Assembly (NCBI GenBank): GCA_036488815.1
Contig: DASXGX010000160.1
Location: forward strand, 14,807-78,806
Reading direction: 5' to 3'
Source: Roseiarcus sp036488815
GTDB taxonomy: Bacteria; Pseudomonadota; Alphaproteobacteria; Rhizobiales; Beijerinckiaceae
Length of the DNA stretch: 64,000 nucleotides
Positions within the stretch are counted from its first letter, which is position 1; the number at the start of each line of letters is the position of its first letter. Positions 8,591 through 17,481 of the stretch are shown here, piece after piece. Position numbers and translations under genes: made by a program. The notes below the pieces were generated by a model, which saw only the letters and a list, made by a program, of their open reading frames with translations, ran no database searches and was not told the DNA's origin.

Positions 8591-8718
8591 GCGACGTCGT
8601 CTGAATCGAAGTTTCGTCCAGCCGCCCATCGTGCGAGGAGCGCGGCTGACTGGGAGCCCTCGCAGCGCCAAAGCCCCTGACATCGTTCCCCACGCAATTT
8701 GAATGAGAGACCCCCGAC

Positions 8719-9855
8719 ATGCCTTTTGACCTCGTGCTCCGCAATGGCCGCGTAATCGACCCCTCGCAAAATATCGACGGGGTGACCGACGTCGCTTTCG
8801 CCGATGGCAAGGTCGCGCAGATCGGCGACAGACTCGAGGCCGGCGGCGCCGAGGTGCGAGACGTTGCGGCTCGCATCGTGACGCCGGGCCTGATCGATTT
8901 GCACACTCACGTCTATTGGGGCGGAACGTCGCTCGGGATCGACGCGGAGATGTTTGCGCGAAAGAGCGCGGTGACGACCTGCGTCGACACCGGTAGCGCG
9001 GGACCCGGCAATTTTGCGGGGTTTCGCAAACATGTGATCGAGCCGAGCGCGATACGCATCCTGCCGTTCCTGCATGTGTCGTTCGCCGGCATCTATGGCT
9101 TCTCCAACAAGATCATGGTCGGCGAGGGGCATGACATCAGGCTGCTCGCCGCTCGCGATTGCCTGGAGGTGGTGGAGGCGAACAGGGATCTCATCGTCGG
9201 CATCAAGGTGCGTCTCGGGCGGGTCGCCAGCGGGGAGGCGGGAATCGTGCCGCTCGACGTGGCGGAAGAGGTGGCGGATCAGACCGGCCTGCCCATGATG
9301 GTGCATATCGACGAGCCGCCCCCGTCCTATGAAGCGGTGGTTTCGCGTCTGCGCGCAGGCGATATCCTGACGCACTGCTTTCGCCCCTTTCCCAACTCGC
9401 CCATCAATGGCGCGGGCAAGGTCAAACCGGCCGTCATCGAAGCGCGCAAGCGCGGCGTGCTGTTCGACATCGGGCACGGCATGGGGTCGTTCGCTTGGAA
9501 GACCGCGCGCGCCATGATGGACAACAACTTCCTGCCGGACACGATCTCGTCCGATGTCCACGCGCTTTGCATCGATGGCCCCGCCTACGATCAGGTCACG
9601 ACGCTGTCCAAGTTCCTCGCTCTCGGCATGCCTCTGGCGGACGTGATCGCCGCCTCGACCGTCAACGCCGCGCGGGCGCTGAACAGGCCGGAGCTTGGCA
9701 CGCTCAAGCCCGGCAGCGTCGGCGATGCCAGCGTTCTCTCGCTCGAAGAAGGCTCCTTCCCGCTTGAAGACGTGCGCGGCGAGGTTGTGACTGCCGGTCA
9801 GCGCCTCTTCGCCAAAGGCGTCGTGGTTGGCGGACGCTGGTGGCACGCGAACTGA
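8719..9855 (+). CDS. Amidohydrolase-superfamily deacetylase-like metallohydrolase
   Basis: Binuclear-metal hydrolase of 378 residues. Expected ligands are all present: H62 and H64 (DLHTHVYWG), K163 as the likely carboxylated lysine (GIKVRLG), H196 (VHIDEPP), H219 (LTHCF) and D279 (SSDVHA). This ligand set and the YWGGTSLGID stretch place it in the amidohydrolase/deacetylase group that includes Agrobacterium Atu3266, members of which hydrolyse N- or O-acetyl groups from small chiral acids. It lies directly before the decayed D-threonine-aldolase-like gene; in related clusters these two families are often neighbours (recollection, not verified here). Complete and probably functional. Confidence 0.88.
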   Translation: MPFDLVLRNGRVIDPSQNIDGVTDVAFADGKVAQIGDRLEAGGAEVRDVAARIVTPGLIDLHTHVYWGGTSLGIDAEMFARKSAVTTCVDTGSAGPGNFAGFRKHVIEPSAIRILPFLHVSFAGIYGFSNKIMVGEGHDIRLLAARDCLEVVEANRDLIVGIKVRLGRVASGEAGIVPLDVAEEVADQTGLPMMVHIDEPPPSYEAVVSRLRAGDILTHCFRPFPNSPINGAGKVKPAVIEARKRGVLFDIGHGMGSFAWKTARAMMDNNFLPDTISSDVHALCIDGPAYDQVTTLSKFLALGMPLADVIAASTVNAARALNRPELGTLKPGSVGDASVLSLEEGSFPLEDVRGEVVTAGQRLFAKGVVVGGRWWHAN

Positions 9856-9892
9856 CGTCGAGCGCGCATTCGGCTTCGGAGACTTGGACCCA

Positions 9893-10699
9893 ATGACTGC
9901 GGATTCGATCGAATCGTTTCGGAACTTTATCGACGGCGCCTGGGAGGACCAGACGGACAAGATGCCGGCCATCAATCCGGCGACCGGCAAGCAGATCGCA
10001 TGGCTACCCAGAAGCGACCGTGTCTGCGCCGCCGCGCGATCGCGGCCGCCAGGCGCGCGCGTCGTCGCTCTGGCGAAGCGCATCGCTGCGAGCCGGCATC
10101 TGCGGTTTGGCGGGCTCCAGGCCTATCACGGGCGGGCGCAGCATCAGCGCACGTTGGAGGAGCGTTCGGCCAGCATCGCGGCTGCAGCGCAAAAAGCCAG
10201 GGGCCTGGTGGACGACCTTAAGCGGGCAGGGCTCGATTGCGCGATCGTCGGCGGCGCCGGGACGGGGACGTTCGCGCTCGAGGCCGCGAGCGGCGTGTTC
10301 ACCGAACTCCAGGTTGGCTCCTATATTTTCATGGACGCCGACTACGGTCGAAACGATCCGCCGCCACCGTTCGGCAATTCGCTGTTCGTGCTCAGCACGG
10401 CCGTGAGCGCTCCGCGCGCCGGCTCGGTGCTGGTCGACGCCGGCCACAAGGCGGTGGCGGTGGACAGCGGCCTGCCGCTCGTCTGGAACCGCAAGGGCGT
10501 GACCTATGTCGAAGCGGCTGACGAGCACGGCGCTCTGTCGCTCTCTCAAGACGCCGAACCGATCAGACTGGGCGAGCGTGTCATGCTCGTGCCCGGCCAC
10601 TGCGATCCGACAGTCGATCGCTACGATTGGTACGTCGGCATTCGCAGAAGCCGGGTGGAAAGTCTCTGGCCTGTGGCGGCCAGAGGCGCGATGGCGTAG
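9893..10699 (+). pseudogene. Chimeric remnant: aldehyde dehydrogenase N-terminus joined to D-threonine aldolase C-terminus
   Basis: The first 40 or so codons read FRNFIDGAWEDQTDKM and INPATGKQIAWLP, which is the start of an aldehyde dehydrogenase. The family pattern then continues briefly in another frame (PEATVSA). From about 10060 the original frame reads LRFGGLQAYHG, then VGGAGTGTF, and ends with PGHCDPTVDRYD, the metal-binding His-x-Asp region of metal-activated D-threonine aldolases/DSD1-type PLP enzymes. The whole N-terminal half of that enzyme, including the PLP-binding lysine, is absent, as is nearly all of the aldehyde dehydrogenase. A deletion with a frameshift best explains it. The 3' part remains open, so the loss looks recent. 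It could still be translated, but PLP catalysis is not possible. Confidence 0.8.
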
Positions 10700-11018
10700 C
10701 GGCGACGAATGGGCGTTCTCGATGGGCAGAGCGTCATGATCAGGGCCGGCAAACTGCAGTTGCCGAACTTTGCGCTCGCCGCGTTGGTCAATTTGAGGAT
10801 CGCGGCAAAGCGGGCCGTCACTAGCCGCGCCCGGTGGCCGTCGGCGTGAGCGAAGCGTGGCGATCGCTCTTTCGAGCGGATCGCTGATAAGGTCCGGGGC
10901 GTCGCTCCGCGGACGAGGCCGATTCACATCCTCGCGACAGCGCCGGGTCCATTGGAACAGGGTTGGGAACCTGCGAGCTCAGGACTATCGCATTTTGACA
11001 TTTTGTCTGAATCATCCC

Positions 11019-11110
11019 CGTCACTGCGAGCGGAGCGAAGCAGTCCAGCTGCGCCGCCGTGCAATCGGAGGAATGGATTGCTTCGGCGCTTACGCTCCCT
11101 CGCAATGACG
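11019..11110. repeat. Dispersed palindromic repeat (CGTCAxTGCGAG class)
   Basis: The left arm starts CGTCACTGCGAGCGGAGCG and continues AAGCAGTCCA. The right arm runs TGGATTGCTTCGG, then CTCCCTCGCAATGACG. The arms are imperfect inverted repeats of about 30 bases with an insertion in the right arm. Elements of this sequence class are scattered in intergenic DNA of many proteobacteria. No transposase is linked to it. Confidence 0.8.
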
Positions 11111-11207
11111 ATCCACCGGGCGGACAGCTCTATCGATCACACCCGCTTTTTCAGCCATCAGCAGGAAGGGCCTTCGCTGACTCGCAGCCGTCTCGGAAAG
11201 CCGAAAT

Positions 11208-11242
11208 TTGCCGTTGCCACGCTCATATTTATAATGATAAAT
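11208..11242 (+). promoter_or_regulatory. Promoter with embedded palindromic operator of the GntR gene
   Basis: A -35-like TTGCCG and a perfect -10 TATAAT (11230-11235) are 16 bp apart. The -10 lies inside ATTTATAATGATAAAT (11227-11242), an inverted repeat with 6-bp arms around 4 bp. A repressor on the palindrome would occlude the -10 box, so autoregulation by the adjacent FadR-type protein is likely (inference). The AT-rich site stands out from the surrounding GC-rich DNA. Confidence 0.55.
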
Positions 11243-11259
11243 CGGACGAAAGGAACGCA

Positions 11260-12027
11260 ATGAGACGAACGATCAACCTCCCTCGCCAGAAGCGATCGGA
11301 CCTGATGGTGGAGGAGATCAAACGCTGGATTGTGGCCGAGGGTAAGAAACCGGGCGACCGGTTGCCGAAGGAACGCGACCTCATCGATATTTTTGGGGTC
11401 AGCAAAGGAACTGTGCGTGAAAGTCTGAAGTCACTCGAAGTGCAAGGCTTAATTAAGATCCAAACGGGCCCCAACGGGGGCGCGTATATTTCTGATGTTT
11501 CTTATGAGGTCACCGCTGAGCTGCTGGCAAATTATTTCTTTTTCGCAGAAGTTGGCGCGAAAGAAATCTACGCAATAAGGAAATTGATCGAGCCGGAGCT
11601 CGCCTACCAGGCTTTCCCTCATCTGACTCCCGAGGCGATTGCGAGGTTGGAAGAGACGATAGCGGTATGTAACGAGATGCCCAAAGACCAAGAGCAATTG
11701 AGGCTGCAAAGAGTAGCCGAGTTAGAGTTTCATAACATTCTTGCGGACGCCTGCCCGAACGTCATGTTGTCTTTCATGTGTAAGTTCATCAATCATTTTC
11801 TTGCCGAGATGCTAACCTACAAAGGAATGTACGTCGGCGATCAAGATCACATCCGGAACGAAAATCTAGACGCTCATCGAAGCATAATGACTGCGATCCG
11901 CAGGAAAGACTCCGAGGGGCTCCGTCATGCAATGAAGGCGCACATGACCGACTGCGCGTGCCACGTCGTCGAACTCGAGGCAGTCGTGACGAGCAAGTTT
12001 CTTAGAAGGGAAGCGTTGGTTCGCTGA
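11260..12027 (+). CDS. GntR-family transcriptional regulator, FadR subfamily
   Basis: Regulator of 255 residues. The N-terminal winged helix has the GntR core KPGDRLPKERDLIDIFGVSK followed by GTVRESLKSLEVQGLI. The C-terminal FCD-type helical domain carries the usual acid/His residues that bind metal and carboxylate ligands (ELEFHNILADAC, then LDAHRSIMTAIRRKD). The ATG has an AGGAAC site 5 nt away. It precedes the aldehyde dehydrogenase and is probably the local regulator of the catabolic genes, responding to a carboxylate intermediate (inference). Its DNA is visibly less GC-rich than its neighbours, for example around 11.5-11.9 kb, which hints at a separate origin. Confidence 0.9.
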   Translation: MRRTINLPRQKRSDLMVEEIKRWIVAEGKKPGDRLPKERDLIDIFGVSKGTVRESLKSLEVQGLIKIQTGPNGGAYISDVSYEVTAELLANYFFFAEVGAKEIYAIRKLIEPELAYQAFPHLTPEAIARLEETIAVCNEMPKDQEQLRLQRVAELEFHNILADACPNVMLSFMCKFINHFLAEMLTYKGMYVGDQDHIRNENLDAHRSIMTAIRRKDSEGLRHAMKAHMTDCACHVVELEAVVTSKFLRREALVR

Positions 12028-12087
12028 GGCGCCGTGAGGCGGCGGCTCGTGTCCGTCAAACATTCCCTTTCAAATAGAGGCCAGCAC

Positions 12088-13614
12088 ATGAATTTGGATG
12101 GCGTGCGAGAGGTTCAGGAACTGTTGCGTGACGCGCTGCCGGCGGGCTGTCGCGACATCGGCAGGAACTGGATCGGTGGGGCGTGGGTCGACTCCTCCGG
12201 GACTTCTTTCGAGACGATTGATCCCAGTACGGGAAGGCCGCTGCATCGCATCGCCGTGGCCGACGAAAGTCAGGTCGCCGCTGCGACCCTCGCGGCCGCG
12301 GAGGCCTACGAAGCCTGGTGGGCGTTGGACGGTCATGCCCGCGCAACAATCTTCTGGAACATCGCCAAGGGAATCCGGGAGAAGCGCCGGGAGCTGGCTG
12401 TGCTCGACACGCTCGATGCGGGGCGCCCGCTTCGCGACACGACCTCGAGGGACGTCGAGCGCGCCGCTCGTATCTTCGAGTTCTTCGCGGGCGTGACGGA
12501 CCGCGTGCGCGGCGCCTTGATCCCCGTCGCGCCGGGCTTTCGGAACGTCACTGTCATGGAGCCGCAGGGTGTCGTTGGCGCCATCATCCCCTGGAACTAT
12601 CCTCTGACGAATGCGGCGACGAAGCTCGCGCCGGCGATGGCCACCGGCAACGCCGTCGTGCTCAAGCCCTCGGAAGAGACGCCGCTTTCGGCAATGCTGC
12701 TCGCCCAGATCGCCCACGAAGCGGGTGTGCCCGCGGGCGTGCTGAACGTCGTGAACGGTCCAGGAGCGACCACCGGCGAGGCCCTTGTGCGGGACCCGCG
12801 CGTCAACAAGATCGCGTTTACCGGATCGACCGCCGTGGGGCGCAAGATCGCCGCCATTGCGGGCGAGGGCCTGAAGTCGGTCACGCTCGAGCTCGGCGGA
12901 AAATCTCCTTGCATCGTGTTTGACGACGTCGATGTCGACGGCGCCGCGGCTGCAGCGTTGTTCAGTCTGGTGTCCAACCAAGGGCAGACCTGCACGGCGG
13001 CGACCCGCCTGGTCGTCTCGCGCTCAGTACAGGAACGCCTTCTCGCGCGGATGCGTGAATTGGCCCTCAAGGTCCGCGTCGGCAACCCGCTCGACATGAG
13101 AACGATGGTCGGGCCGCTGATCTCCCGCCGCCAATTCGAACGCGTACAGCGCTACATCGACGCCGGCGTCGAGGAAGGCGCGACAAAGGAAATGCTCGAC
13201 GTCGATTGGGCGGTGGAGAATAGCGACGGCTATTTCGTGAGGCCGACGATTTACACCAATGTCGGCGTCAACATGAAGATCCACCGCGAAGAGATTTTCG
13301 GTCCCGTGCTGGCGGTGACGCCGTTCGACACCGAGGACGAAGCGATCGATCTGGCGAACCATTCGAATTTCGGACTGGCCGGGTCGATTTGGACTGAAAA
13401 CCTACGGCGAGCTGAGCGCATGTCGGCGAAATTGCGCACTGGGATCGTTTGGATCAACGCGGTCCACGCGCTTCATCCGGGATCTCCGTATGGGGGCCTT
13501 CGCGAAAGCGGCATGGGTTTGGAGATGGGGCTCGAGGCCGTCACGCAATTCATGCGCACGAAGAGCGTCTGGACTGCCGTCGAGCCGTGGCGATCGCCGT
13601 GGGCGCCTGCGTGA
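12088..13614 (+). CDS. NAD(P)-dependent aldehyde dehydrogenase
   Basis: Full-length ALDH of 508 residues oxidising an aldehyde to the acid. Catalytic C302 (NQGQTC) and general base E268 (LELGG) fall at the canonical numbers. The active-site asparagine motif PWNYPL and the cofactor loop FTGSTAVG are intact, as is EIFGPVL. The ATG at 12088 has an AGAGG site. Betaine-aldehyde and other short-chain dehydrogenases share this layout, so the substrate is open. An N-terminal fragment of a different ALDH survives 2 kb upstream. The M20 hydrolase gene follows after 15 bp, so they are in one operon. Confidence 0.92.
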   Translation: MNLDGVREVQELLRDALPAGCRDIGRNWIGGAWVDSSGTSFETIDPSTGRPLHRIAVADESQVAAATLAAAEAYEAWWALDGHARATIFWNIAKGIREKRRELAVLDTLDAGRPLRDTTSRDVERAARIFEFFAGVTDRVRGALIPVAPGFRNVTVMEPQGVVGAIIPWNYPLTNAATKLAPAMATGNAVVLKPSEETPLSAMLLAQIAHEAGVPAGVLNVVNGPGATTGEALVRDPRVNKIAFTGSTAVGRKIAAIAGEGLKSVTLELGGKSPCIVFDDVDVDGAAAAALFSLVSNQGQTCTAATRLVVSRSVQERLLARMRELALKVRVGNPLDMRTMVGPLISRRQFERVQRYIDAGVEEGATKEMLDVDWAVENSDGYFVRPTIYTNVGVNMKIHREEIFGPVLAVTPFDTEDEAIDLANHSNFGLAGSIWTENLRRAERMSAKLRTGIVWINAVHALHPGSPYGGLRESGMGLEMGLEAVTQFMRTKSVWTAVEPWRSPWAPA

Positions 13615-13629
13615 GTTTGGAAAGATTCG

Positions 13630-14937
13630 ATGCCTAAGACCGCTGCATCAGTAGCGCATCCGTTGCCGGTGGCCGACGGCGCCGTCTTGCAACGTCTCGT
13701 CGCCTCGGCCCGCCGCTTGCAGCCGGCGCTGGTCGCAGACCGGCGCTATCTGCACGCTCATCCGGAACTCGGCTGGGAGGAAAACGAGACGACCGCTTTC
13801 GTCGCGCGCCGGCTGACTGAGATCGGCTACGCGGTCCGCGTCGGCAGCGACTTTCTCGGTGACGCGCCGCGGCTCGGTCAGAGCGCGCTTTCGCCCGCCG
13901 AGACGGGCTGCGTCGCCGAAATGAACGGAGCGCTTCCGGGACCGACCGTCGTCATTCGGATCGATCTCGACGCCTTGCCGATCACCGAGGCGGCCGATGG
14001 TCGTCCCGCTGTTGAAGGATGGGCGTCGCAGCGCAAGGGAATCATGCATGCCTGCGGTCACGACGGCCATGTCGCGATCGGGTTGGGGGTTGCGCAGCTT
14101 CTCGCGGAAAGGGCTGGCGAGTTCGCGGGCCGTTTGCGGCTGCTGTTCCAGCCCGCGGAGGAGGGCGCTCGCGGCGCGCGGTCCGTCGTCGAGGCCGGGT
14201 GGCTCGACGACGCGGACGTGCTGCTCGGGTTCCATATCGGCCTGGGCGTGCCAACAGGCAGTCTCGCCCTCGGCGTTCAAGGCTTTCTCGCGTCGAAGAA
14301 ATTCAGGCTGCGATTGACCGGCCGACCGGCTCATGCCGGCAATGCGCCCGAGCAGGGAAGGAATGCGCTGATCGGCGCGTGCCAGATCGTGCTGGCGCTG
14401 CAATCGCTCGCCCAATCGAGCCGCCCGAACGTCCGGGTGAATGTCGGCGTCATGAATGCGGGTCGCGCGCTCAACGTCGTCCCCGAAAACGCCGAGCTGG
14501 CGTTCGAACTGAGGGCCGGAGCAAGGCATGACCTCGACGCTCTCGTCGAGCGGGCTAACGAAGTGGTCGAGGGAATCGCCCGCGGCCATGGTCTGCAACA
14601 CGCGATCGAGCTTATTGGGGAGGCGGCGGATTGGGCCAATCCGCCTGAAATGGCGGGCTGGGCGCACGAAGTCGCGCAAAGAGCCGACCTCTTTGCCAAC
14701 CATCTCATGCAGCATGAGTTCGGCGCCAGCGAGGACGCGACGCTGATGCTGCGCGCCGTCGCCGATCGCGGCGGCCTTGGCGGCTATTTCGTCCTTGGGT
14801 CGGATTTGGCGTCAGGTCATCACACCGCCAATTTCGACTTCGACGAAGATGTTCTGTCGTCCGGCGCCGCTTTCGTTGGCGCTTTGGCGCTAAGCGCCCT
14901 GCGCTCGCCAAACCTGCGACGTGAGGCCAGCGCATGA
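13630..14937 (+). CDS. M20-family amidohydrolase (hippurate hydrolase-like)
   Basis: Metal-dependent amide hydrolase of 435 residues. HAHPELGWEE marks the N-terminus. RIDLDALPITE carries the active-site region, and MHACGHDGH supplies C142 and H144, with E-E in FQPAEEGARG. The dimerisation domain begins near KKFRLRLTGRPAHAG. Members remove acyl or amide groups from amino acids, aromatic amides or auxin conjugates. No signal peptide, so it acts in the cytoplasm. The stop overlaps the next gene by ATGA, tying the hydrolase to the ABC importer, which probably delivers its substrate (inference). Confidence 0.9.
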   Translation: MPKTAASVAHPLPVADGAVLQRLVASARRLQPALVADRRYLHAHPELGWEENETTAFVARRLTEIGYAVRVGSDFLGDAPRLGQSALSPAETGCVAEMNGALPGPTVVIRIDLDALPITEAADGRPAVEGWASQRKGIMHACGHDGHVAIGLGVAQLLAERAGEFAGRLRLLFQPAEEGARGARSVVEAGWLDDADVLLGFHIGLGVPTGSLALGVQGFLASKKFRLRLTGRPAHAGNAPEQGRNALIGACQIVLALQSLAQSSRPNVRVNVGVMNAGRALNVVPENAELAFELRAGARHDLDALVERANEVVEGIARGHGLQHAIELIGEAADWANPPEMAGWAHEVAQRADLFANHLMQHEFGASEDATLMLRAVADRGGLGGYFVLGSDLASGHHTANFDFDEDVLSSGAAFVGALALSALRSPNLRREASA

Positions 14938-16457
14938 CGGCGAGCGCTCCAAACACGGATTCGCCCGCGCTCCTCAGCGTCAATGGGCTTCGCAAGATTT
15001 TCCCGGGCGTCGTAGCGCTGGACTCGGTGGACTTCGACGTTCGCGCTGGCGAGATCCACGCGCTGCTTGGCGCGAACGGGGCTGGCAAGAGCACCCTCAT
15101 CAAAGTTGTCGCGGGTCTCTACGCTCCGGACGGAGGGGAGCTCTTCCTCTCCGGACGCAAAATCCAATTTGGCGGCACGTCGGATGCGATGGCCGCCGGC
15201 ATTAGCGTAATCTATCAGGATTTCGCGCTTGTTCCGCATCTGACCGTCGCCGAGAACATTTTTCTCGGTAGCGAAATCCTCACGCCGCTCGGAATGATCG
15301 ATTGGCGGGCGACCCGCCGCGAGGCCGCCAAACTCCTCGAGATTGTGGGCGCTCCGTTCTCCGTGGATGCGCGCGTCGCCGAATTGGGCACCGGTCATCG
15401 TCAGCTTGTGGAGATCGCCAAAGCGTTGCGGCGCGAATCCAAAATTCTCATCCTCGACGAGCCCACCGCCTCCCTCAGCCAGGGCGAATCCGATCGCCTA
15501 TTCGAGCTTATCCGCACGCTCGCAACCAAGGGGGTCGGGATCGTCTATGTGAGCCATCGGCTCGAGGAAATCGCTGGATTGGTGAGCCGCGTGACGATCT
15601 TGCGCGATGGCCGCTCGGCCGGCACCTACCCAGCCTCGGAACTCGACCGCCAACGGATCGTCTCTCTCATTACCGGTCGGACCGAATTGCGCACGCGCCA
15701 GCGCCGAGCGGTACGGACGCCTAAGCCGCCATTGCTTGAAACGAGAGGCCTTTGTCGGAAGGGCGAGTTCCAGGACGTTTCCATCAGCGTTGCGCCGGGT
15801 GAGGTGGTCGTGTTGACCGGACTCGTCGGCGCCGGACGCACGGAGCTGCTGCAGACGATATTCAGCGCGCGCCACGCCGATGAAGGGGACATCATCTTCA
15901 GAGGCGAAAAGCTTCCGAAGGGATCGGTTCGCGACACGATTCGCAACGGAATCGCGTTGATCCCCGAGGACCGACGAGGCGAGGGGCTTTGCCTCATTAT
16001 GCCCGTCTACGAGAATATCGCCATGGCGGTCCTGCGCCGCTTCTTCGGCGCTCTCGGCCTGTCCCGGCGCGGGATAGTCAGGCACGCCGAAAAGATGATC
16101 ACTGATTTGAATATCCGCCCGCCGGCGCCGGCGGCCCGCGCGGGCGCATTGTCCGGCGGCAATCAGCAGAAGGTGGTCCTGGCCAAATGGCTTTCGACGG
16201 AGGCCAGCCTTTTCCTGTTCGACGAGCCCACTCAAGGCGTCGATGTCGGCGCGAAGAACGAGATTTACGACATCATCGATCGCTTGGTGGCGCGCGACAA
16301 AGCCGTGCTTGTCGCGTCCTCGGACTTGGAGGAAGTCCTGCTGATCGCCGATCGCGTGATCGCGATGCATGAAGGCCGGATCGTCGCCGAATTTTCCAAC
16401 GACAATCTCGCCGCGAGCGCCGTCGTGGACGCGATTACACGAGGGCCAGGGATATGA
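14934..16457 (+). CDS. Sugar-type ABC importer ATPase with two nucleotide-binding domains (RbsA/MglA family)
   Basis: 507 residues with two ABC domains in tandem. Domain 1 has a normal Walker A (GANGAGKST, 46-54) and Walker B (LILDEPTASL), but its signature is LGTGHRQLVEIAKAL rather than the usual LSVGQQQMVEIA. Domain 2 has the expected degenerate P-loop (GLVGAGRTELL) with a canonical LSGGNQQKVVLAKWL. This asymmetry is normal for the family, apart from the odd first signature. It is coupled by ATGA overlaps to the M20 hydrolase upstream and the permease downstream. The family imports pentoses, galactosides, autoinducer-2, polyols and related small solutes. Confidence 0.92.
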   Translation: MTASAPNTDSPALLSVNGLRKIFPGVVALDSVDFDVRAGEIHALLGANGAGKSTLIKVVAGLYAPDGGELFLSGRKIQFGGTSDAMAAGISVIYQDFALVPHLTVAENIFLGSEILTPLGMIDWRATRREAAKLLEIVGAPFSVDARVAELGTGHRQLVEIAKALRRESKILILDEPTASLSQGESDRLFELIRTLATKGVGIVYVSHRLEEIAGLVSRVTILRDGRSAGTYPASELDRQRIVSLITGRTELRTRQRRAVRTPKPPLLETRGLCRKGEFQDVSISVAPGEVVVLTGLVGAGRTELLQTIFSARHADEGDIIFRGEKLPKGSVRDTIRNGIALIPEDRRGEGLCLIMPVYENIAMAVLRRFFGALGLSRRGIVRHAEKMITDLNIRPPAPAARAGALSGGNQQKVVLAKWLSTEASLFLFDEPTQGVDVGAKNEIYDIIDRLVARDKAVLVASSDLEEVLLIADRVIAMHEGRIVAEFSNDNLAASAVVDAITRGPGI

Positions 16458-17437
16458 CGGAAGCGGTTCATAGCAAGACATCGGGTTTCTTCATCCCCAA
16501 AAGTCTCGACCCCGCCATCATAGGGCCGAGCGTCGCCCTCGTCGCGATGTTCGTCATCTACTCGTTCCTGAGCCCGCATTTTCTGACTGTCCAGAACATC
16601 ACCAACGTTCTTGTTCAGTGCGCGCCTCTGCTGATCCTCGCGGCGGGCCAAACCTTCCCCGTCTTGATGGGCGGACTCGATCTTTCACAAGGCTCGATCG
16701 TCAGCCTGGTGAGCGTGGTCACGGCTGGCGTCATGATGGATCGAGGCTTTGGCCTGGGAGCCGTCGCCGGCCTTGGGGCCGGGCTCGCGGTGGGATTGGC
16801 GAACGGCCTGCTGATCGGTCGGGCGCGCGTTCAGCCGTTCATCGTCACGCTCGGCATGCTGTACATGATCTCGGGCGCCGCGATGGTCGTTTCCGGAGGT
16901 TCGTCGATCTTCGGACTGCCGCAGCCGGCCGTCGACATTTTCTTTTGGTTCGGCGGCGGGTTCATCGGCCCGCTTCCGGTCCCGTTGCTGATCGCCATTC
17001 TTCTGATTGCGGCCGGCCATGTGGTCCTCTCGCGCACGCCGATCGGTCGCGCGATCTATGCGATAGGCGGCAGCGAGCAGGTCGCAGTCATGTCCGGCAT
17101 CGACGTCGGCCGAACCAAGATCTTCATCTATCTGATGAGCGGCGGGTTTGCGTCGATCGCCGGCTTCCTCCTGAGCGGGCGGGTCATTTCCGGTCAGCCC
17201 ATCCTCGGCTCCGGAGGGTTGCTGCTGCAATCCATCGGCGCTGTCATCATTGGCGGAACAAGCATCTTCGGCGGCCAGGGCGGCATCCTTCGAACGGTGC
17301 TAGGCGTCTTCGTCATCGCCTTCATGGTCAACGGCCTCAATCTCTTGGCCATTTCGACCTTCATTCAGGACATCATCGTGGGCGCGATCATCATTGCTTC
17401 GGTGTGGATCAACTCACTGCGGCAAGCGAGGCGTTGA
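16454..17437 (+). CDS. Sugar-type ABC importer permease (RbsC family)
   Basis: Inner-membrane permease of 327 residues with the usual eight to ten hydrophobic segments. Family markers are NVLVQCAPLLILAAGQTFPV near the N-terminus, GGLDLSQGSIVSL, the EAA-like loop region TPIGRAIYAIGG, and IIGGTSIFGGQGG in the C-terminal half. It probably works as a homodimer with the tandem ATPase. It overlaps that gene by ATGA and is followed 44 bp later by the binding protein, completing the importer. Confidence 0.92.
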   Translation: MTEAVHSKTSGFFIPKSLDPAIIGPSVALVAMFVIYSFLSPHFLTVQNITNVLVQCAPLLILAAGQTFPVLMGGLDLSQGSIVSLVSVVTAGVMMDRGFGLGAVAGLGAGLAVGLANGLLIGRARVQPFIVTLGMLYMISGAAMVVSGGSSIFGLPQPAVDIFFWFGGGFIGPLPVPLLIAILLIAAGHVVLSRTPIGRAIYAIGGSEQVAVMSGIDVGRTKIFIYLMSGGFASIAGFLLSGRVISGQPILGSGGLLLQSIGAVIIGGTSIFGGQGGILRTVLGVFVIAFMVNGLNLLAISTFIQDIIVGAIIIASVWINSLRQARR

Positions 17438-17481
17438 GCATTCAAAGTCACCGAGGGATGGTGAGGAAAAGAGGGAGTGAC

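Larger units (their letters stand above)
10700..11259. other. 560-bp intergenic region upstream of the GntR gene
   Basis: No convincing gene is present. It holds a palindromic dispersed repeat and the promoter/operator of the GntR gene (both listed). The short frames over 10.7-10.85 kb show no family resemblance and may be further debris of the deletion that made the upstream chimera. Confidence 0.55.

Noticed and set aside
10621..10927. Small frames between the chimeric pseudogene and the GntR gene
   Set aside because: No ribosome binding sites, no family resemblance, and overlapping alternatives in several frames.
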